Source of the DNA: Actinomycetota bacterium
Lineage (GTDB): Bacteria > Actinomycetota > Actinomycetes > Propionibacteriales > Propionibacteriaceae
Assembly (NCBI GenBank): GCA_016213595.1
Contig: JACRAA010000280.1
Location: 1-22,004 of the forward strand
Length of the DNA: 22,004 bases
Reading direction: 5' to 3'
Shown: piece by piece, positions 5,688-14,616 of the stretch
Numbering within the stretch: position 1 is the first letter of the stretch
How the letters are laid out: the number at the start of each line of letters is the position of its first letter
The notes under the pieces: model-generated
What the model was told of the DNA's origin: nothing
Databases searched by the model: none
What the model saw: only the letters and a program-made list of their open reading frames with translations
Translations under genes and position numbers: made by a program

Positions 5688-8119
5688 CCGTCACAGCCAA
5701 GGACACGGGCAAGGACACGAGCAAGGACACGAGCGTCGAGCAGGCGGTCGACCAGGTCACGCTGACGATCGACGGCATCGAGGTCAGCGTCCCCAAGGGG
5801 ACACTGGTCATCCGCGCCGCCGAGCGGCTGGGCATCGCCATCCCACGCTTCTGCGACCACCCCCTGCTCGACCCCGTCGGCGCGTGCCGCCAGTGCATGG
5901 TCGAGGTGCCCGACATGGGCAACGGGCGCGGCATGCCGAAGCCGCAGGCGTCCTGCACGCTCGAGGCGATGCCCGGCATGAAGATCAACACCCAGCTGAC
6001 GAGCCCCGTCGCCGAGAAGGCGCAGGCCGGGATGCTCGAGCTGCTGCTCATCAACCACCCGCTCGACTGCCCGATCTGCGACAAGGGCGGCGAGTGCCCG
6101 TTGCAGAACCAGACCATGTCGAACGGCTACGGCGAGTCCCGGTACGGCGGTGTGAAGCGCACGTTCCCGAAGCCCGTCCCGATCTCGGCGCAGGTCCTGC
6201 TGGACCGTGAGCGCTGCGTCCTGTGCGCACGCTGTACCCGGTTCTCCGAGCAGATCTCCGGTGACCCGTTCATCGCGCTCGTCGAGCGCGGCGCGCTGCA
6301 GCAGGTGGGCGTCTACGCCGAGCACCCGTACGACTCGTACTTCTCCGGCAACGTCATCCAGATCTGCCCGGTGGGCGCCCTCACCAGTGCCGACTACCGC
6401 TTCCAGGCTCGTCCCTTCGACCTCGTGTCGACGACGACCTCCTGCGAGCACTGCGCGTCGGGCTGCCAGCTCCGAACCGACCATCGCCACTACCAGGTGA
6501 AGCGTCGGCTGGCCGGCGCCGACCCCGAGGTCAACGAGGAGTGGAACTGTGACATCGGCCGGTTCGCGTTCGTCTACGGCAGGCTGCACGACCGGGTGAC
6601 GATGCCGCTGCTGCGTGAGGACGGCGTCCTGCGACCCGCCTCGTGGCCGGAGGCCATCGACGCGGTGGTCGTCGGGCTGAAGGCGGCCGGCAGCCAGGTC
6701 GGCGTGCTGACGGGTGGCCGGCTCACGGTGGAGGCGGCATACGCCTACCAGCGGTTCGCCCGCACCGTCCTCGGCACGAACAACATCGACTTCCGGGCAC
6801 GCGTCGCGTCAGCGGAGGAGGAGCAGTTCCTCGCCTCCACGGTCGCCGGTGTGGCACTGGACCGGTCGGTGACGTACGCGGACCTCGACCGGGCCGGCAA
6901 GGTCGTCCTGGTGGGCCTGGAGCCCGAGGAGGAGTCGCCGATCATCTTCCTTCGGCTGCGCAAGGCTGTCCGCAAGCGCAAGCTCCCGGTCGTCGCGGTC
7001 GCCCCGCTGCTGAGCAACGGCAACGCGAAGCTGTCGGCCACGCTCGTCCAGACCGCTCCCGCCGGTGAAGCGGATGCGCTCGCCGCTCTACCGGACGTCG
7101 ACGCCGGCACCGTTGTGCTGCTCGGTGAGCGGCTCGCCGGTGTGCCGGGGGCGCTCTCGGCGGCTGTCGCGCTCGCCGACCGTACGGGCGCTCGGCTGGC
7201 CTGGGTGCCGCGGCGTGCCGGCGAGGTCGGCGCCATCGAGGCCGGCTGCCTGCCGACCCTGCTGCCCGGCGGCCGTCTGGTCGCCGACGGCGCGGCCAGG
7301 GTCGACGCCGGCTCGACGTGGGGTGTCTCCTCGCTGTCGGCCGAGCCCGGCCTGGACGTCAACGGCATGCTCGGAGCCGCCTCCGACGAGACGCTCAAGG
7401 CCCTCGTCGTGTCGGGCGCCGAGATCGGCGACTTCGCCGACCCCGTGAGTGCCCGCGACGCGTTCGAGCACGTCGGCTTCCTCGTGAGCATCGAGAACCG
7501 CCTGTCCGACATCGCCGCCCGCGCGAACGTCGTCCTCCCGGCCGCGCTCCTCGAGGAGCAGACCGGGACGTTCCTCGACTGGGAGCACCGGCCGCGCCGG
7601 GTGGACCGGGTCAACAAGGAGCTCCGCTCGCCGATGACCGACATCAGGATCCTCGCGGCGCTCTCCGACGCCCTGGGCTCCGACCTCGGGTTCCGCAACG
7701 CCGTCCAGGCCGCCGCGGAGCTCGCGGAGCTGTCCGGCTGGGACGGCAACCGCGCAGAGGTCCCGGCGTTCGCCGCGTCCGACGACACCATCACACCCGA
7801 CGGCCTCCGCCTCGCCACGTGGCGGCAGCTGATCGACGACTCCCGTCACAACGACGGGGCCGACGAGCTCATGGAGACGGCTCCCGCGCCGGTCGCCAGG
7901 TTCTCCACCGCCACCGCCGCGCGCGCCGGGATCACCGAGGGCGAGCCGGTCACCGTCGGTACGGACCGGGGTCAGCTCACGTACCTCGCGGTCCTCGACG
8001 ACACGGTCGTCGACGGCGTCGTGTGGGTTCCCTCCCGGGCGCCGGGCCAGAACGTGGCGGAGACGCTGGGTGCCCGTGCCGGTGACCCGGTGACTGCCAA
8101 GGAAGGATTTGCGTCATGA
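5684..8119 (+). CDS. nuoG: NADH-quinone oxidoreductase subunit G
   Basis: The 75-kDa-type subunit that relays electrons from the NADH module. The 811-residue product carries, in order, N1b [2Fe-2S] (Cys57, 68, 71, 91), N5 with its His ligand (His125, Cys129, 132, 138), N4 (Cys178, 181, 184, 228) and the complete set for the off-pathway cluster N7 (Cys254, 257, 261, 289; C-x2-C-x3-C-x27-C). N7 is retained in only some lineages. The rest resembles a molybdopterin oxidoreductase fold without its cofactor. The ATG at 5684 overlaps the nuoF stop (ATGA); the frame is open 43 codons further upstream but that part lies inside nuoF. Residues 6-17 are a lysine/aspartate/threonine repeat ahead of the ferredoxin fold. 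Confidence 0.98.
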   Translation: MTVTAKDTGKDTSKDTSVEQAVDQVTLTIDGIEVSVPKGTLVIRAAERLGIAIPRFCDHPLLDPVGACRQCMVEVPDMGNGRGMPKPQASCTLEAMPGMKINTQLTSPVAEKAQAGMLELLLINHPLDCPICDKGGECPLQNQTMSNGYGESRYGGVKRTFPKPVPISAQVLLDRERCVLCARCTRFSEQISGDPFIALVERGALQQVGVYAEHPYDSYFSGNVIQICPVGALTSADYRFQARPFDLVSTTTSCEHCASGCQLRTDHRHYQVKRRLAGADPEVNEEWNCDIGRFAFVYGRLHDRVTMPLLREDGVLRPASWPEAIDAVVVGLKAAGSQVGVLTGGRLTVEAAYAYQRFARTVLGTNNIDFRARVASAEEEQFLASTVAGVALDRSVTYADLDRAGKVVLVGLEPEEESPIIFLRLRKAVRKRKLPVVAVAPLLSNGNAKLSATLVQTAPAGEADALAALPDVDAGTVVLLGERLAGVPGALSAAVALADRTGARLAWVPRRAGEVGAIEAGCLPTLLPGGRLVADGAARVDAGSTWGVSSLSAEPGLDVNGMLGAASDETLKALVVSGAEIGDFADPVSARDAFEHVGFLVSIENRLSDIAARANVVLPAALLEEQTGTFLDWEHRPRRVDRVNKELRSPMTDIRILAALSDALGSDLGFRNAVQAAAELAELSGWDGNRAEVPAFAASDDTITPDGLRLATWRQLIDDSRHNDGADELMETAPAPVARFSTATAARAGITEGEPVTVGTDRGQLTYLAVLDDTVVDGVVWVPSRAPGQNVAETLGARAGDPVTAKEGFAS
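5699..5734 (+). repeat. Three 12-bp tandem repeats at the nuoG 5' end
   Basis: Three 12-base units (5699-5710, 5711-5722, 5723-5734) of the form AAGGACACGAGC; the last two are identical and the first differs at one base. They encode KDTG-KDTS-KDTS at residues 6-17 of NuoG, in a non-conserved N-terminal leader before the first iron-sulfur domain. Copy number can change without frameshift. Confidence 0.96.
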
Positions 8120-9495
8120 CGGTCTTCAGTAGTGACCCGTGGTGGATCGTCCTGATCAAGGTCGTCTTCGTCTTCGTGTTCCTGCTCGCCATCACGATCT
8201 TCAACGTGTGGTACGAGCGCCGGCTGGTCGGCAAGATGCAGCAGCGCAAGGGCCCGATCATGAACGGCCCGCTCGGACTCGGCCAGGCGCTCGGTGACGG
8301 CCTCAAGCTCATGTTCAAGGAGGACTTCCGTCCCAGCGGCACCGACAAGTGGGTGTTCACCATCGCGCCGCTCCTCACGGGCGTCGCTGCGTTCACCGGG
8401 TGGTCGGTCATCCCGCTGGCCGGTGCGGTCGACATGTTCGGCGTCCACACCCGGCTGCAGCTCACCGACATGCCCGTCGCGGTCCTGTTCATCCTGGCCA
8501 TCGCGTCGATCGGCATCTACGGCATCGTCCTCGCCGGGTGGGCGTCCACCTCGACGTACTCCCTGCTCGGCGGCATCCGCTCCACAGCGCAGATGATCAG
8601 CTACGAGATCTCGATGGGCCTCGCACTCGTCGCGGTCTTCCTCACCGCCGGGTCGATGTCGACGACCGACATCGTGGAGAGCCAGGCGACACCGTTCGGC
8701 GGCGTCGTGAGCTTCCTCCACATCCCCCAGTGGTACGCCCTGCTGCTGATCCCCAGCGCGGTGGTGTACTGCATCGCGATGGTGGCCGAGACCAACCGTG
8801 CGCCGTTCGACCTCGTCGAGTGCGAGCAGGAGCTCGTCTCCGGCTTCCTCACCGACTACTCGGGCTTCCGGTACGCGATCTACTTCCTCGCCGAGTACAT
8901 CAACATGGCGACCGTGTCCGCGGTCGCGACGACGCTCTTCTTCGGCGGCTATCGCGCCCCCTGGCCGGTGCCGTGGATCATCCAGCTCAACCCGCGCGCA
9001 CTCTCGTGGCTCGACTCGGGCTGGATGGGCCTCGCCTGGTTCACGCTCAAGGTGCTGATCTTCGTCGGCGGGTTCGTCTGGCTCCGCGGCACACTGCCCA
9101 GGTTCCGGTACGACCAGTTCATGGACCTCGGGTGGAAGGTGCTCATCCCGATCTCCGTCGCCTGGATCGTCCTCGTCAGCTTCGTACGGCTCGCCCAGGC
9201 GCAGAACTGGTTCACCCAGGCGTTCGTCCTGACGGCAGTCGGCGTCGTGGTCCTCCTCCTGGTCGCGTTCCTCATCTGGGACTGGCGACGCGGAGGCGAC
9301 CACGAGGAGGAGCTGTCCGACACGAGCAGGACACCCTCGTACGACACGGGCGAGTTCGACCCGTTCGCCGGCGGCTACCCCGTACCTCCCATGCCAGGGC
9401 AGGTGCTCCCAGAGCTTGTCGGCGTGCTCCGCGCGTCGGCCACGGAGACGGCTGGTCCGGGCTCCGTACCCGAGCCCGATAAGGAGGACGCCTGA
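8116..9495 (+). CDS. nuoH: NADH-quinone oxidoreductase subunit H
   Basis: Membrane subunit (ND1 homologue) that forms most of the quinone entry tunnel. The 459-residue product has about eight family-typical transmembrane helices and the signatures QRKGPIMNGPLGLGQALGDG (43-62) and AETNRAPFDLVECEQEL (224-240), the latter in the acidic loop facing NuoB and NuoD. After the conserved core (to about residue 360) comes an additional hydrophobic helix (about 368-388) and a 69-residue acidic, Pro/Gly-rich soluble tail; both exceed the roughly 325-residue proteobacterial protein. Long NuoH tails are known in actinobacteria. The ATG at 8116 overlaps the nuoG stop (ATGA). Confidence 0.97.
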   Translation: MTVFSSDPWWIVLIKVVFVFVFLLAITIFNVWYERRLVGKMQQRKGPIMNGPLGLGQALGDGLKLMFKEDFRPSGTDKWVFTIAPLLTGVAAFTGWSVIPLAGAVDMFGVHTRLQLTDMPVAVLFILAIASIGIYGIVLAGWASTSTYSLLGGIRSTAQMISYEISMGLALVAVFLTAGSMSTTDIVESQATPFGGVVSFLHIPQWYALLLIPSAVVYCIAMVAETNRAPFDLVECEQELVSGFLTDYSGFRYAIYFLAEYINMATVSAVATTLFFGGYRAPWPVPWIIQLNPRALSWLDSGWMGLAWFTLKVLIFVGGFVWLRGTLPRFRYDQFMDLGWKVLIPISVAWIVLVSFVRLAQAQNWFTQAFVLTAVGVVVLLLVAFLIWDWRRGGDHEEELSDTSRTPSYDTGEFDPFAGGYPVPPMPGQVLPELVGVLRASATETAGPGSVPEPDKEDA

Positions 9496-10070
9496 TGGGT
9501 CTGTTCGACCAGTGGGCCGGCTTCGGCGTGACCTTCATGACGATGTTCCGCCCCACGTTCACCCAGGGCTACCCCGAGGGGTGGGGCAACAAGAAGAAGG
9601 CGAAGGAGAAGGTCACCGCGCCGCGCTTCCACGGTCGTCACCAGCTCAACCGCTGGCCCGACGGCCTCGAGAAGTGCGTGGGCTGCGAGCTGTGCGCCTG
9701 GGCCTGCCCGGCCGACGCGATCTACGTCGAGGGCAGCGACAACAGCGAGGACCAGCGGTTCTCGCCCGGTGAGCGGTACGGCTCGACCTACCAGATCAAC
9801 TACCTGCGCTGCATCTTCTGCGGGCTGTGCATCGAGGCGTGCCCGACACGCGCCCTCACCATGACGAACGAGTTCAAGCTGGCCGACTACTCCCGCGCGA
9901 AGCTCATCTTCACCAAGGAGGACCTGCTGGCGCCGCTGCTGCCCGGCATGGAGCAGCCGCCGCACCCGCGCCGCCTCGGCGACGACGAGGAGGAGTACTT
10001 CCGCGGGCTGCCGGCGACCGGCCAGTCGGACCTGCGCACGTGGACGAACCAGAAGGAGGCGACGTCATGA
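9495..10070 (+). CDS. nuoI: NADH-quinone oxidoreductase subunit I
   Basis: Ferredoxin-like peripheral subunit that carries [4Fe-4S] clusters N6a and N6b between NuoG and NuoB. The 191-residue product has two classical C-x2-C-x2-C-x3-C motifs: Cys61, 64, 67, 71 (CVGCELCAWACP) and Cys106, 109, 112, 116 (CIFCGLCIEACP). An amphipathic N-terminus ahead of these anchors the protein to the membrane arm in known structures. The ATG at 9495 overlaps the nuoH stop by one base (TGATG) and has a strong AAGGAGG site at 9481-9487. The acidic C-terminal 45 residues are variable. Confidence 0.98.
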   Translation: MGLFDQWAGFGVTFMTMFRPTFTQGYPEGWGNKKKAKEKVTAPRFHGRHQLNRWPDGLEKCVGCELCAWACPADAIYVEGSDNSEDQRFSPGERYGSTYQINYLRCIFCGLCIEACPTRALTMTNEFKLADYSRAKLIFTKEDLLAPLLPGMEQPPHPRRLGDDEEEYFRGLPATGQSDLRTWTNQKEATS

Positions 10071-10885
10071 CGGCGTTGCTCGTACCTCTCGTGACCGGCG
10101 ACGCCGTCGCGTTCTGGATCTGCGGTCCTCTGATGGTGGCCGCGGCGCTCGCCATGGTCCTGTTCCGGAAGGCGGTCTACTCGGCGCTGGCCCTGGCCGG
10201 CGTCATGGTCAACCTGGCCATCATCTACGCCTCCCAGGATGCGCCGTTCCTGTTCGTCGTGCAGATCATCGTCTACACCGGCGCGGTGATGATGCTCTTC
10301 CTGTTCGTCGTCATGCTCGTCGGCGTCGACAGCAAGGACTCGATGGTCGAGAGGATCCAGGGCCACACGGTGGCCTCGGTCCTCGCAGCCGTCGGGGCGT
10401 TCATCCTCCTGGCGGCGTACGTCGGAAACAGCCTCGTGTCGAAGACGACGGGGGTCGGCGAGGCCAACGCGCAGTACGGCGGCAACGTGCAGGGCCTGGC
10501 GGCGCTCCTGTTCGGCAAGTACGTGCTCGCGTTCGAGGCCACCTCGGCGCTGCTCATCACAGCGGCCGTGGGTGCGATGGTCCTGGCCTACGCGGAGCGC
10601 CTCACGCCGAGGCTCAACCAGCGGGCCCGGGCAAAGGCGCGCATCGCGGAGTACGCCGCCAACGGCGTCCACCCCGGGCCGCGACCCAGCTCCGGTGTGT
10701 ACGCGCGTCACAACGCGATCACGTCGCCGGCCCTCCTGCCTGACGGCACCGTGTCGCAGGACTCCGTCTCGTCGGTGCTCATCACCCGCATCGGCCTGCC
10801 GGACGTCGACGCGCTCGCGGCGCCCACGAAGAAGGCCTTTGCTGCCATGGAGGCGGCACAGGGCGCAGACGAGGAGGACGTGTGA
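10067..10885 (+). CDS. nuoJ: NADH-quinone oxidoreductase subunit J
   Basis: Membrane subunit (ND6 homologue) next to NuoK. The 272-residue product has five predicted helices, at about 13-32, 35-55, 61-86, 100-121 and 148-176; the third contains VVQIIVYTGAVMMLFLFVVM, the conserved helix whose pi-bulge takes part in the coupling conformational change. After the last helix a 96-residue soluble tail follows, including GVYARHNAITSPALLPDGT (210-228), a segment I recognise from other actinobacterial NuoJ proteins. I chose the ATG at 10067 because it overlaps the nuoI stop (ATGA) and follows AAGGAGG; the open frame upstream lies within nuoI. Confidence 0.96.
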   Translation: MTALLVPLVTGDAVAFWICGPLMVAAALAMVLFRKAVYSALALAGVMVNLAIIYASQDAPFLFVVQIIVYTGAVMMLFLFVVMLVGVDSKDSMVERIQGHTVASVLAAVGAFILLAAYVGNSLVSKTTGVGEANAQYGGNVQGLAALLFGKYVLAFEATSALLITAAVGAMVLAYAERLTPRLNQRARAKARIAEYAANGVHPGPRPSSGVYARHNAITSPALLPDGTVSQDSVSSVLITRIGLPDVDALAAPTKKAFAAMEAAQGADEEDV

Positions 10886-11181
10886 ACCCCAACTACTACG
10901 TGGTGCTGGCGGCCATCCTGTTCACGATCGGGATCGTCGGCTTCCTCGTCCGCAGGAACGCGCTCGTGCTGTTCATGTCCGTCGAGCTCATGCTCAACGC
11001 CTGCAACCTGCTGCTGGTCAGCTTCAGCCGCGTGCACGGCAACCTCGACGGCCAGGCCGCGTCGTTCTTCGTCATGGTGGTGGCGGCCGCCGAGGTCGTC
11101 GTCGGGCTGTCGATCATCGTGATGATCTACCGCGCACGGCACTCCGCGAACGTCGACAACGAGAACCTGCTCAGGTACTAG
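10882..11181 (+). CDS. nuoK: NADH-quinone oxidoreductase subunit K
   Basis: Small membrane subunit (ND4L homologue), 99 residues with three transmembrane helices at about 5-24, 27-49 and 60-83. It carries the two buried glutamates of the proton path: Glu35 in SVELMLNA and Glu71 in AAAEVVVGL, matching Glu36 and Glu72 of E. coli NuoK. The start is GTG at 10882, overlapping the nuoJ stop as GTGA, with GAGGAGG just upstream. The stop is TAG, and it is the last gene of the overlapping series: an eight-base gap separates it from nuoL. Confidence 0.97.
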   Translation: MNPNYYVVLAAILFTIGIVGFLVRRNALVLFMSVELMLNACNLLLVSFSRVHGNLDGQAASFFVMVVAAAEVVVGLSIIVMIYRARHSANVDNENLLRY

Positions 11182-11189
11182 GGGAAACG

Positions 11190-13106
11190 GTGACTCTGCT
11201 CGAAGGTCTGACGCCGGTGGCGGCCACCGGTCTGTTCCCGCTCGCCTGGCTGATGATCGCGATCCCGCTGGTCGTGGCGGGGCTCCTGCTGCTGCTCGGC
11301 CGGGTGACCGACGGGTTCGGTCACTACGTGGCCACACTGGCCCCCATCGCGTCGTTCGTCGTCGCGGTCGCCCTGTTCGCAGGCCTGCTCGGCCGGCCGG
11401 AGGCGCAGCGGGCCGTCACCGTCCCCATGTACACGTGGATCAAGACCGGGTCCTGGACGGTTGAGGCGAACCTGCTCATCGACCCGCTGTCGATCGTGTT
11501 CGCGCTGCTGGTGACCGGCGTCGGAGGCCTCATCCACGTCTACTCGATCGGGTACATGGCTCACGACCCCGGCCGTCGGCGCTTCTTCGCCTACCTGAAC
11601 CTGTTCATCGCGGCGATGCTCACGCTCGTTCTCAGCGACAACTACCTGGTCCTGTTCGTCGGCTGGGAGGGTGTGGGCCTCGCCTCGTACCTGCTGATCT
11701 CGTTCTGGCAGCACAAGCCCACCGCTGCCACTGCCGGCAAGAAGGCGTTCGTCGTCAACCGCGTCGGCGACCTCGGCATGACGATGGCGATCTTCACGAT
11801 GCTCGCCATGTTCGGCTCGAGCTCCTTCGAGGCCGTCAACGCCGGAGCCTCCAAGATGTCCCCGTTCTGGGTGACGCTGCTGGGCCTGCTGCTCCTCGTC
11901 GGTGCCTGCGGCAAGTCGGCACAGGTGCCGTTGCAGTCCTGGCTGCTGGACGCGATGGAGGGCCCCACTCCGGTGTCGGCCCTCATTCATGCCGCCACCA
12001 TGGTGACCGCCGGCGTGTACCTCGTGGTCCGCTCGCACGCCGTCTACGCGGAGACGTCCGTCGCGGCGCTCGCCGTCGCCATCGTCGGCACGGTCACGCT
12101 GCTCGCCGGCGCCTGGATCGGAACCAGCAAGGACGACATCAAGAAGGTGCTCGCCGGCTCGACGATGTCGCAGATCGGCTACATGATGCTGGCCGCCGGC
12201 ATCGGGCCCACGGCGTACGCCTTCGCGATCTTCCACCTGCTGACCCACGGCTTCTTCAAGGCCAACATGTTCCTCGGCGCCGGCTCCGTGATGCACGGCA
12301 TGGCCGACGACGTGAACATGCGCCACTACGGCGGCCTGGCGAAGTCCATGCAGATCACCTACTGGACGTTCCTCATGGGCTATCTCGCCATCATCGGGAC
12401 GCCGTTCTTCTCCGGCTTCTACTCCAAGGACTCGATCATCGAGGCCGCCTGGGAGAAGCAGCCCGTGCTCGGTGCCCTGGCGCTCATCGCCGCAGGCGTC
12501 ACCGCCTTCTACATGACCCGGCTCATGTTCATGACCTTCTGGTCGCGCAAGCGCTGGCAGGAGGGCGTGCATCCGCACGAGTCGCCCGCCGTCATGTGGG
12601 TACCCCTCGTCCTGCTCGCCATCCCGTCCGTCATCGCCGGCATGGTCATGAACTCGTGGATCGGCGGCTGGCTCGCTCCGGCCGTCGGCGGCGAGGTTCC
12701 CGTCGGGGTGTCGTGGCTGCCGCGCGTCAGCGTCATCGGCCTCGTCACGCTGGCTGTCGTCATCGCCGGTGTCCTGGTCGCGTACCTCGTCTTCGGTCGC
12801 ACGAGCATCCCGGAGTCGGTGCCGTACACCCGGAACGTCTTCACGATCATGGGACGCCACGACCTGTACGGGGACACGTTCAACGAGGTCGTCTTCATGC
12901 GGCCCGGCGAGGCGCTGACCCGAGGCATCGTGGCCCTCGACGACGGCGTCGTCGACGGTGCTGTCCAGGGCGGCGCGTCGCTGGCCCTCGGCCTCGGGGG
13001 CGGGCTCCGCAGGCTTCAGAACGGGTACGTCAGGTCGTACGGCCTGACGATGGTCATCGGCGTCATCGTCGTCGGCCTCGCCCTCGTCATCGGCCGTCTG
13101 GTCTGA
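11190..13106 (+). CDS. nuoL: NADH-quinone oxidoreductase subunit L
   Basis: Largest antiporter-like, proton-pumping membrane subunit (ND5 homologue), located at the distal tip of the membrane arm. The 638-residue product is fully hydrophobic, with GWEGVGLASYLLI (158-170, Glu160 matching E. coli Glu144), GKSAQVPLQSWLLDAMEGPT (241-260, Lys242), PVSALIHAATMVTAGVYL, His353/Lys357 in the broken helix region (THGFFKANMFLGAGS) and Lys413 in SGFYSKDSI. The C-terminal part corresponds to the lateral amphipathic helix and final anchor helix. I chose GTG at 11190, eight bases after the nuoK stop with an AGGGGA site, because homology starts there; the open frame upstream runs through nuoJ and nuoK without support. 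Confidence 0.96.
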   Translation: MTLLEGLTPVAATGLFPLAWLMIAIPLVVAGLLLLLGRVTDGFGHYVATLAPIASFVVAVALFAGLLGRPEAQRAVTVPMYTWIKTGSWTVEANLLIDPLSIVFALLVTGVGGLIHVYSIGYMAHDPGRRRFFAYLNLFIAAMLTLVLSDNYLVLFVGWEGVGLASYLLISFWQHKPTAATAGKKAFVVNRVGDLGMTMAIFTMLAMFGSSSFEAVNAGASKMSPFWVTLLGLLLLVGACGKSAQVPLQSWLLDAMEGPTPVSALIHAATMVTAGVYLVVRSHAVYAETSVAALAVAIVGTVTLLAGAWIGTSKDDIKKVLAGSTMSQIGYMMLAAGIGPTAYAFAIFHLLTHGFFKANMFLGAGSVMHGMADDVNMRHYGGLAKSMQITYWTFLMGYLAIIGTPFFSGFYSKDSIIEAAWEKQPVLGALALIAAGVTAFYMTRLMFMTFWSRKRWQEGVHPHESPAVMWVPLVLLAIPSVIAGMVMNSWIGGWLAPAVGGEVPVGVSWLPRVSVIGLVTLAVVIAGVLVAYLVFGRTSIPESVPYTRNVFTIMGRHDLYGDTFNEVVFMRPGEALTRGIVALDDGVVDGAVQGGASLALGLGGGLRRLQNGYVRSYGLTMVIGVIVVGLALVIGRLV

Positions 13107-13113
13107 AAGGAGG
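13106..13113 (+). promoter_or_regulatory. Near-consensus ribosome binding site of nuoM
   Basis: AAAGGAGG lies six bases before the nuoM ATG and starts on the last base of the nuoL stop codon. It is the closest match to the anti-Shine-Dalgarno complement in the operon and suggests that nuoM is initiated independently and does not rely on stop/start coupling. Confidence 0.75.
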
Positions 13114-13119
13114 GGTGAG

Positions 13120-14613
13120 ATGCTGACGATCCTCGCGCTGCTGCCGCTCGTCGGTGGGCTCGTGGTGTGGTTCCTGAAAGGCACCATGGCCCGCTACGTC
13201 GGGCTCGCGGTCGCCCTGGTCACGTTCGTCTACTCGGTCGTCGTCGCGGCGGTCCACCTCCGTGGCACCGACCTGTCGGAGCACCAGGTGTGGATCAAGG
13301 CGTTCGGCGCCTACTACGCCCTGGGCCTCGACGGCATGGGCCTGCTCATGGTCCTGCTCACCACCCTGCTCGTCCCGGTCGTGCTGCTCGCCGAGCAGCG
13401 CTCCGACGAGGAGGGGCGTTGGGGCGGTCAGGTGTGGACCGGGCTCGTGCTGATCCTCGAGTCCCTGAGCCTGTACGTGTTCCTTGCCACCGACGTGCTG
13501 CTGTTCTACATCTTCTTCGAGGCCACCCTCATCCCGATGTACTTCCTGATCGCCGGCTGGGGCGGCCCGAAGCGTGCCAGGGCGGCGGTGAAGTTCCTGC
13601 TGTTCTCGCTCGCCGGCGGACTCGTGCTCCTGTTCAGCGTCATCGGCCTCGGCATCTCCTTCGCCAACCAGGGTGCCCCCAGCTACCTGATCGAGGACCT
13701 CGTCAAGCTCAACGTGTCGCCGTCGACGCAGATGCTGCTGTTCCTCGGCTTCTTCGTCGCGTTCGCCGTCAAGGCCCCGATGGTGCCCGTCCACACCTGG
13801 CTGCCGGACGCGGCCGAGCAGGCCACGCCGGCGACGTCGACGCTGCTGGTCGGCATCCTCGACAAGATCGGCACGTTCGGGATGATCCGGTTCTGCATCG
13901 GGCTCTTCCCCGAGGCGTCGAGGCTCGCGACGCCCGTCGTCGTGGTCCTCGCCCTGATCTCGATCCTGTACGGCGCGCTCGCCGCCATCGGCCAGCGGAA
14001 CATGCTCCGCCTGGTCGCGTTCACCTCGGTGAGCCACTTCGGGTTCATGGTGCTGGGCGTCTTCGCCCTGACCACGCAGTCGATCTCCGGGACCATCTTC
14101 TACATGGTGAACCACGGGTTCTCCACGGCCGTGCTGTTCCTCGTCGTCGGCTACCTCGCGAGGCGTCGCGGGTCGGTGGAGATCACGAGCCTGGGGGGAG
14201 TGTTCCAGGTCGCCCCGGTCATGGCCGGCATGCTGCTGCTGGGAGGCCTCGCCTCGCTGTCGCTGCCCGGCATGGGCAGCTTCGTGGGCGAGTTCCTCGT
14301 GCTCGCCGGCACGTGGAGCAGGTACCCGGTGATCGCCGCGGTCGGCACGCTCGGCACCGTGCTGGCCGCCCTGTACATCCTCATCATGTACCAGCGCACC
14401 ATGACGGGCCCGGTCACCGAGCAGACCAGGGAGTACGTGACGAGCGACGCGACGTGGCGTGAGCGCCTGGCGCTGGCGCCCGTGATCCTGGCGCTGCTCG
14501 TGCTCGGCTTCTTCCCCAAGCCGGTGCTGGACATCACCGACCAGACGGCGAAGCAGTCCATGACGACGCTGAACGTCAGCGACCCGGCCCCGACGGTCGG
14601 GCAAGGAAGGTAG
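13120..14613 (+). CDS. nuoM: NADH-quinone oxidoreductase subunit M
   Basis: Second antiporter-like proton-pumping subunit (ND4 homologue). The 497-residue product has the proton-path residues Glu134 (FFEATLIPM; E. coli Glu144), Lys218 (AFAVKAPMVPVHTWLPDA), Lys249 (GILDKIGTFGMIRF; E. coli Lys265) and Glu391 (GSFVGEFLVL; E. coli Glu407). About fourteen transmembrane segments are apparent. The ATG at 13120 follows the nuoL stop by thirteen bases and has a very strong ribosome binding site. The stop is TAG, three bases before nuoN. Confidence 0.97.
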   Translation: MLTILALLPLVGGLVVWFLKGTMARYVGLAVALVTFVYSVVVAAVHLRGTDLSEHQVWIKAFGAYYALGLDGMGLLMVLLTTLLVPVVLLAEQRSDEEGRWGGQVWTGLVLILESLSLYVFLATDVLLFYIFFEATLIPMYFLIAGWGGPKRARAAVKFLLFSLAGGLVLLFSVIGLGISFANQGAPSYLIEDLVKLNVSPSTQMLLFLGFFVAFAVKAPMVPVHTWLPDAAEQATPATSTLLVGILDKIGTFGMIRFCIGLFPEASRLATPVVVVLALISILYGALAAIGQRNMLRLVAFTSVSHFGFMVLGVFALTTQSISGTIFYMVNHGFSTAVLFLVVGYLARRRGSVEITSLGGVFQVAPVMAGMLLLGGLASLSLPGMGSFVGEFLVLAGTWSRYPVIAAVGTLGTVLAALYILIMYQRTMTGPVTEQTREYVTSDATWRERLALAPVILALLVLGFFPKPVLDITDQTAKQSMTTLNVSDPAPTVGQGR

Positions 14614-14616
14614 ACG

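Noticed and set aside
10572..11189. Upstream extension of nuoL through nuoJ and nuoK
   Set aside because: The extension has shadow composition; NuoL homology begins at the GTG at 11190, which has a ribosome binding site.
11178..13187. 669-codon open frame on the minus strand opposite nuoL
   Set aside because: Same shadow composition, antisense to nuoL, no recognisable motif.
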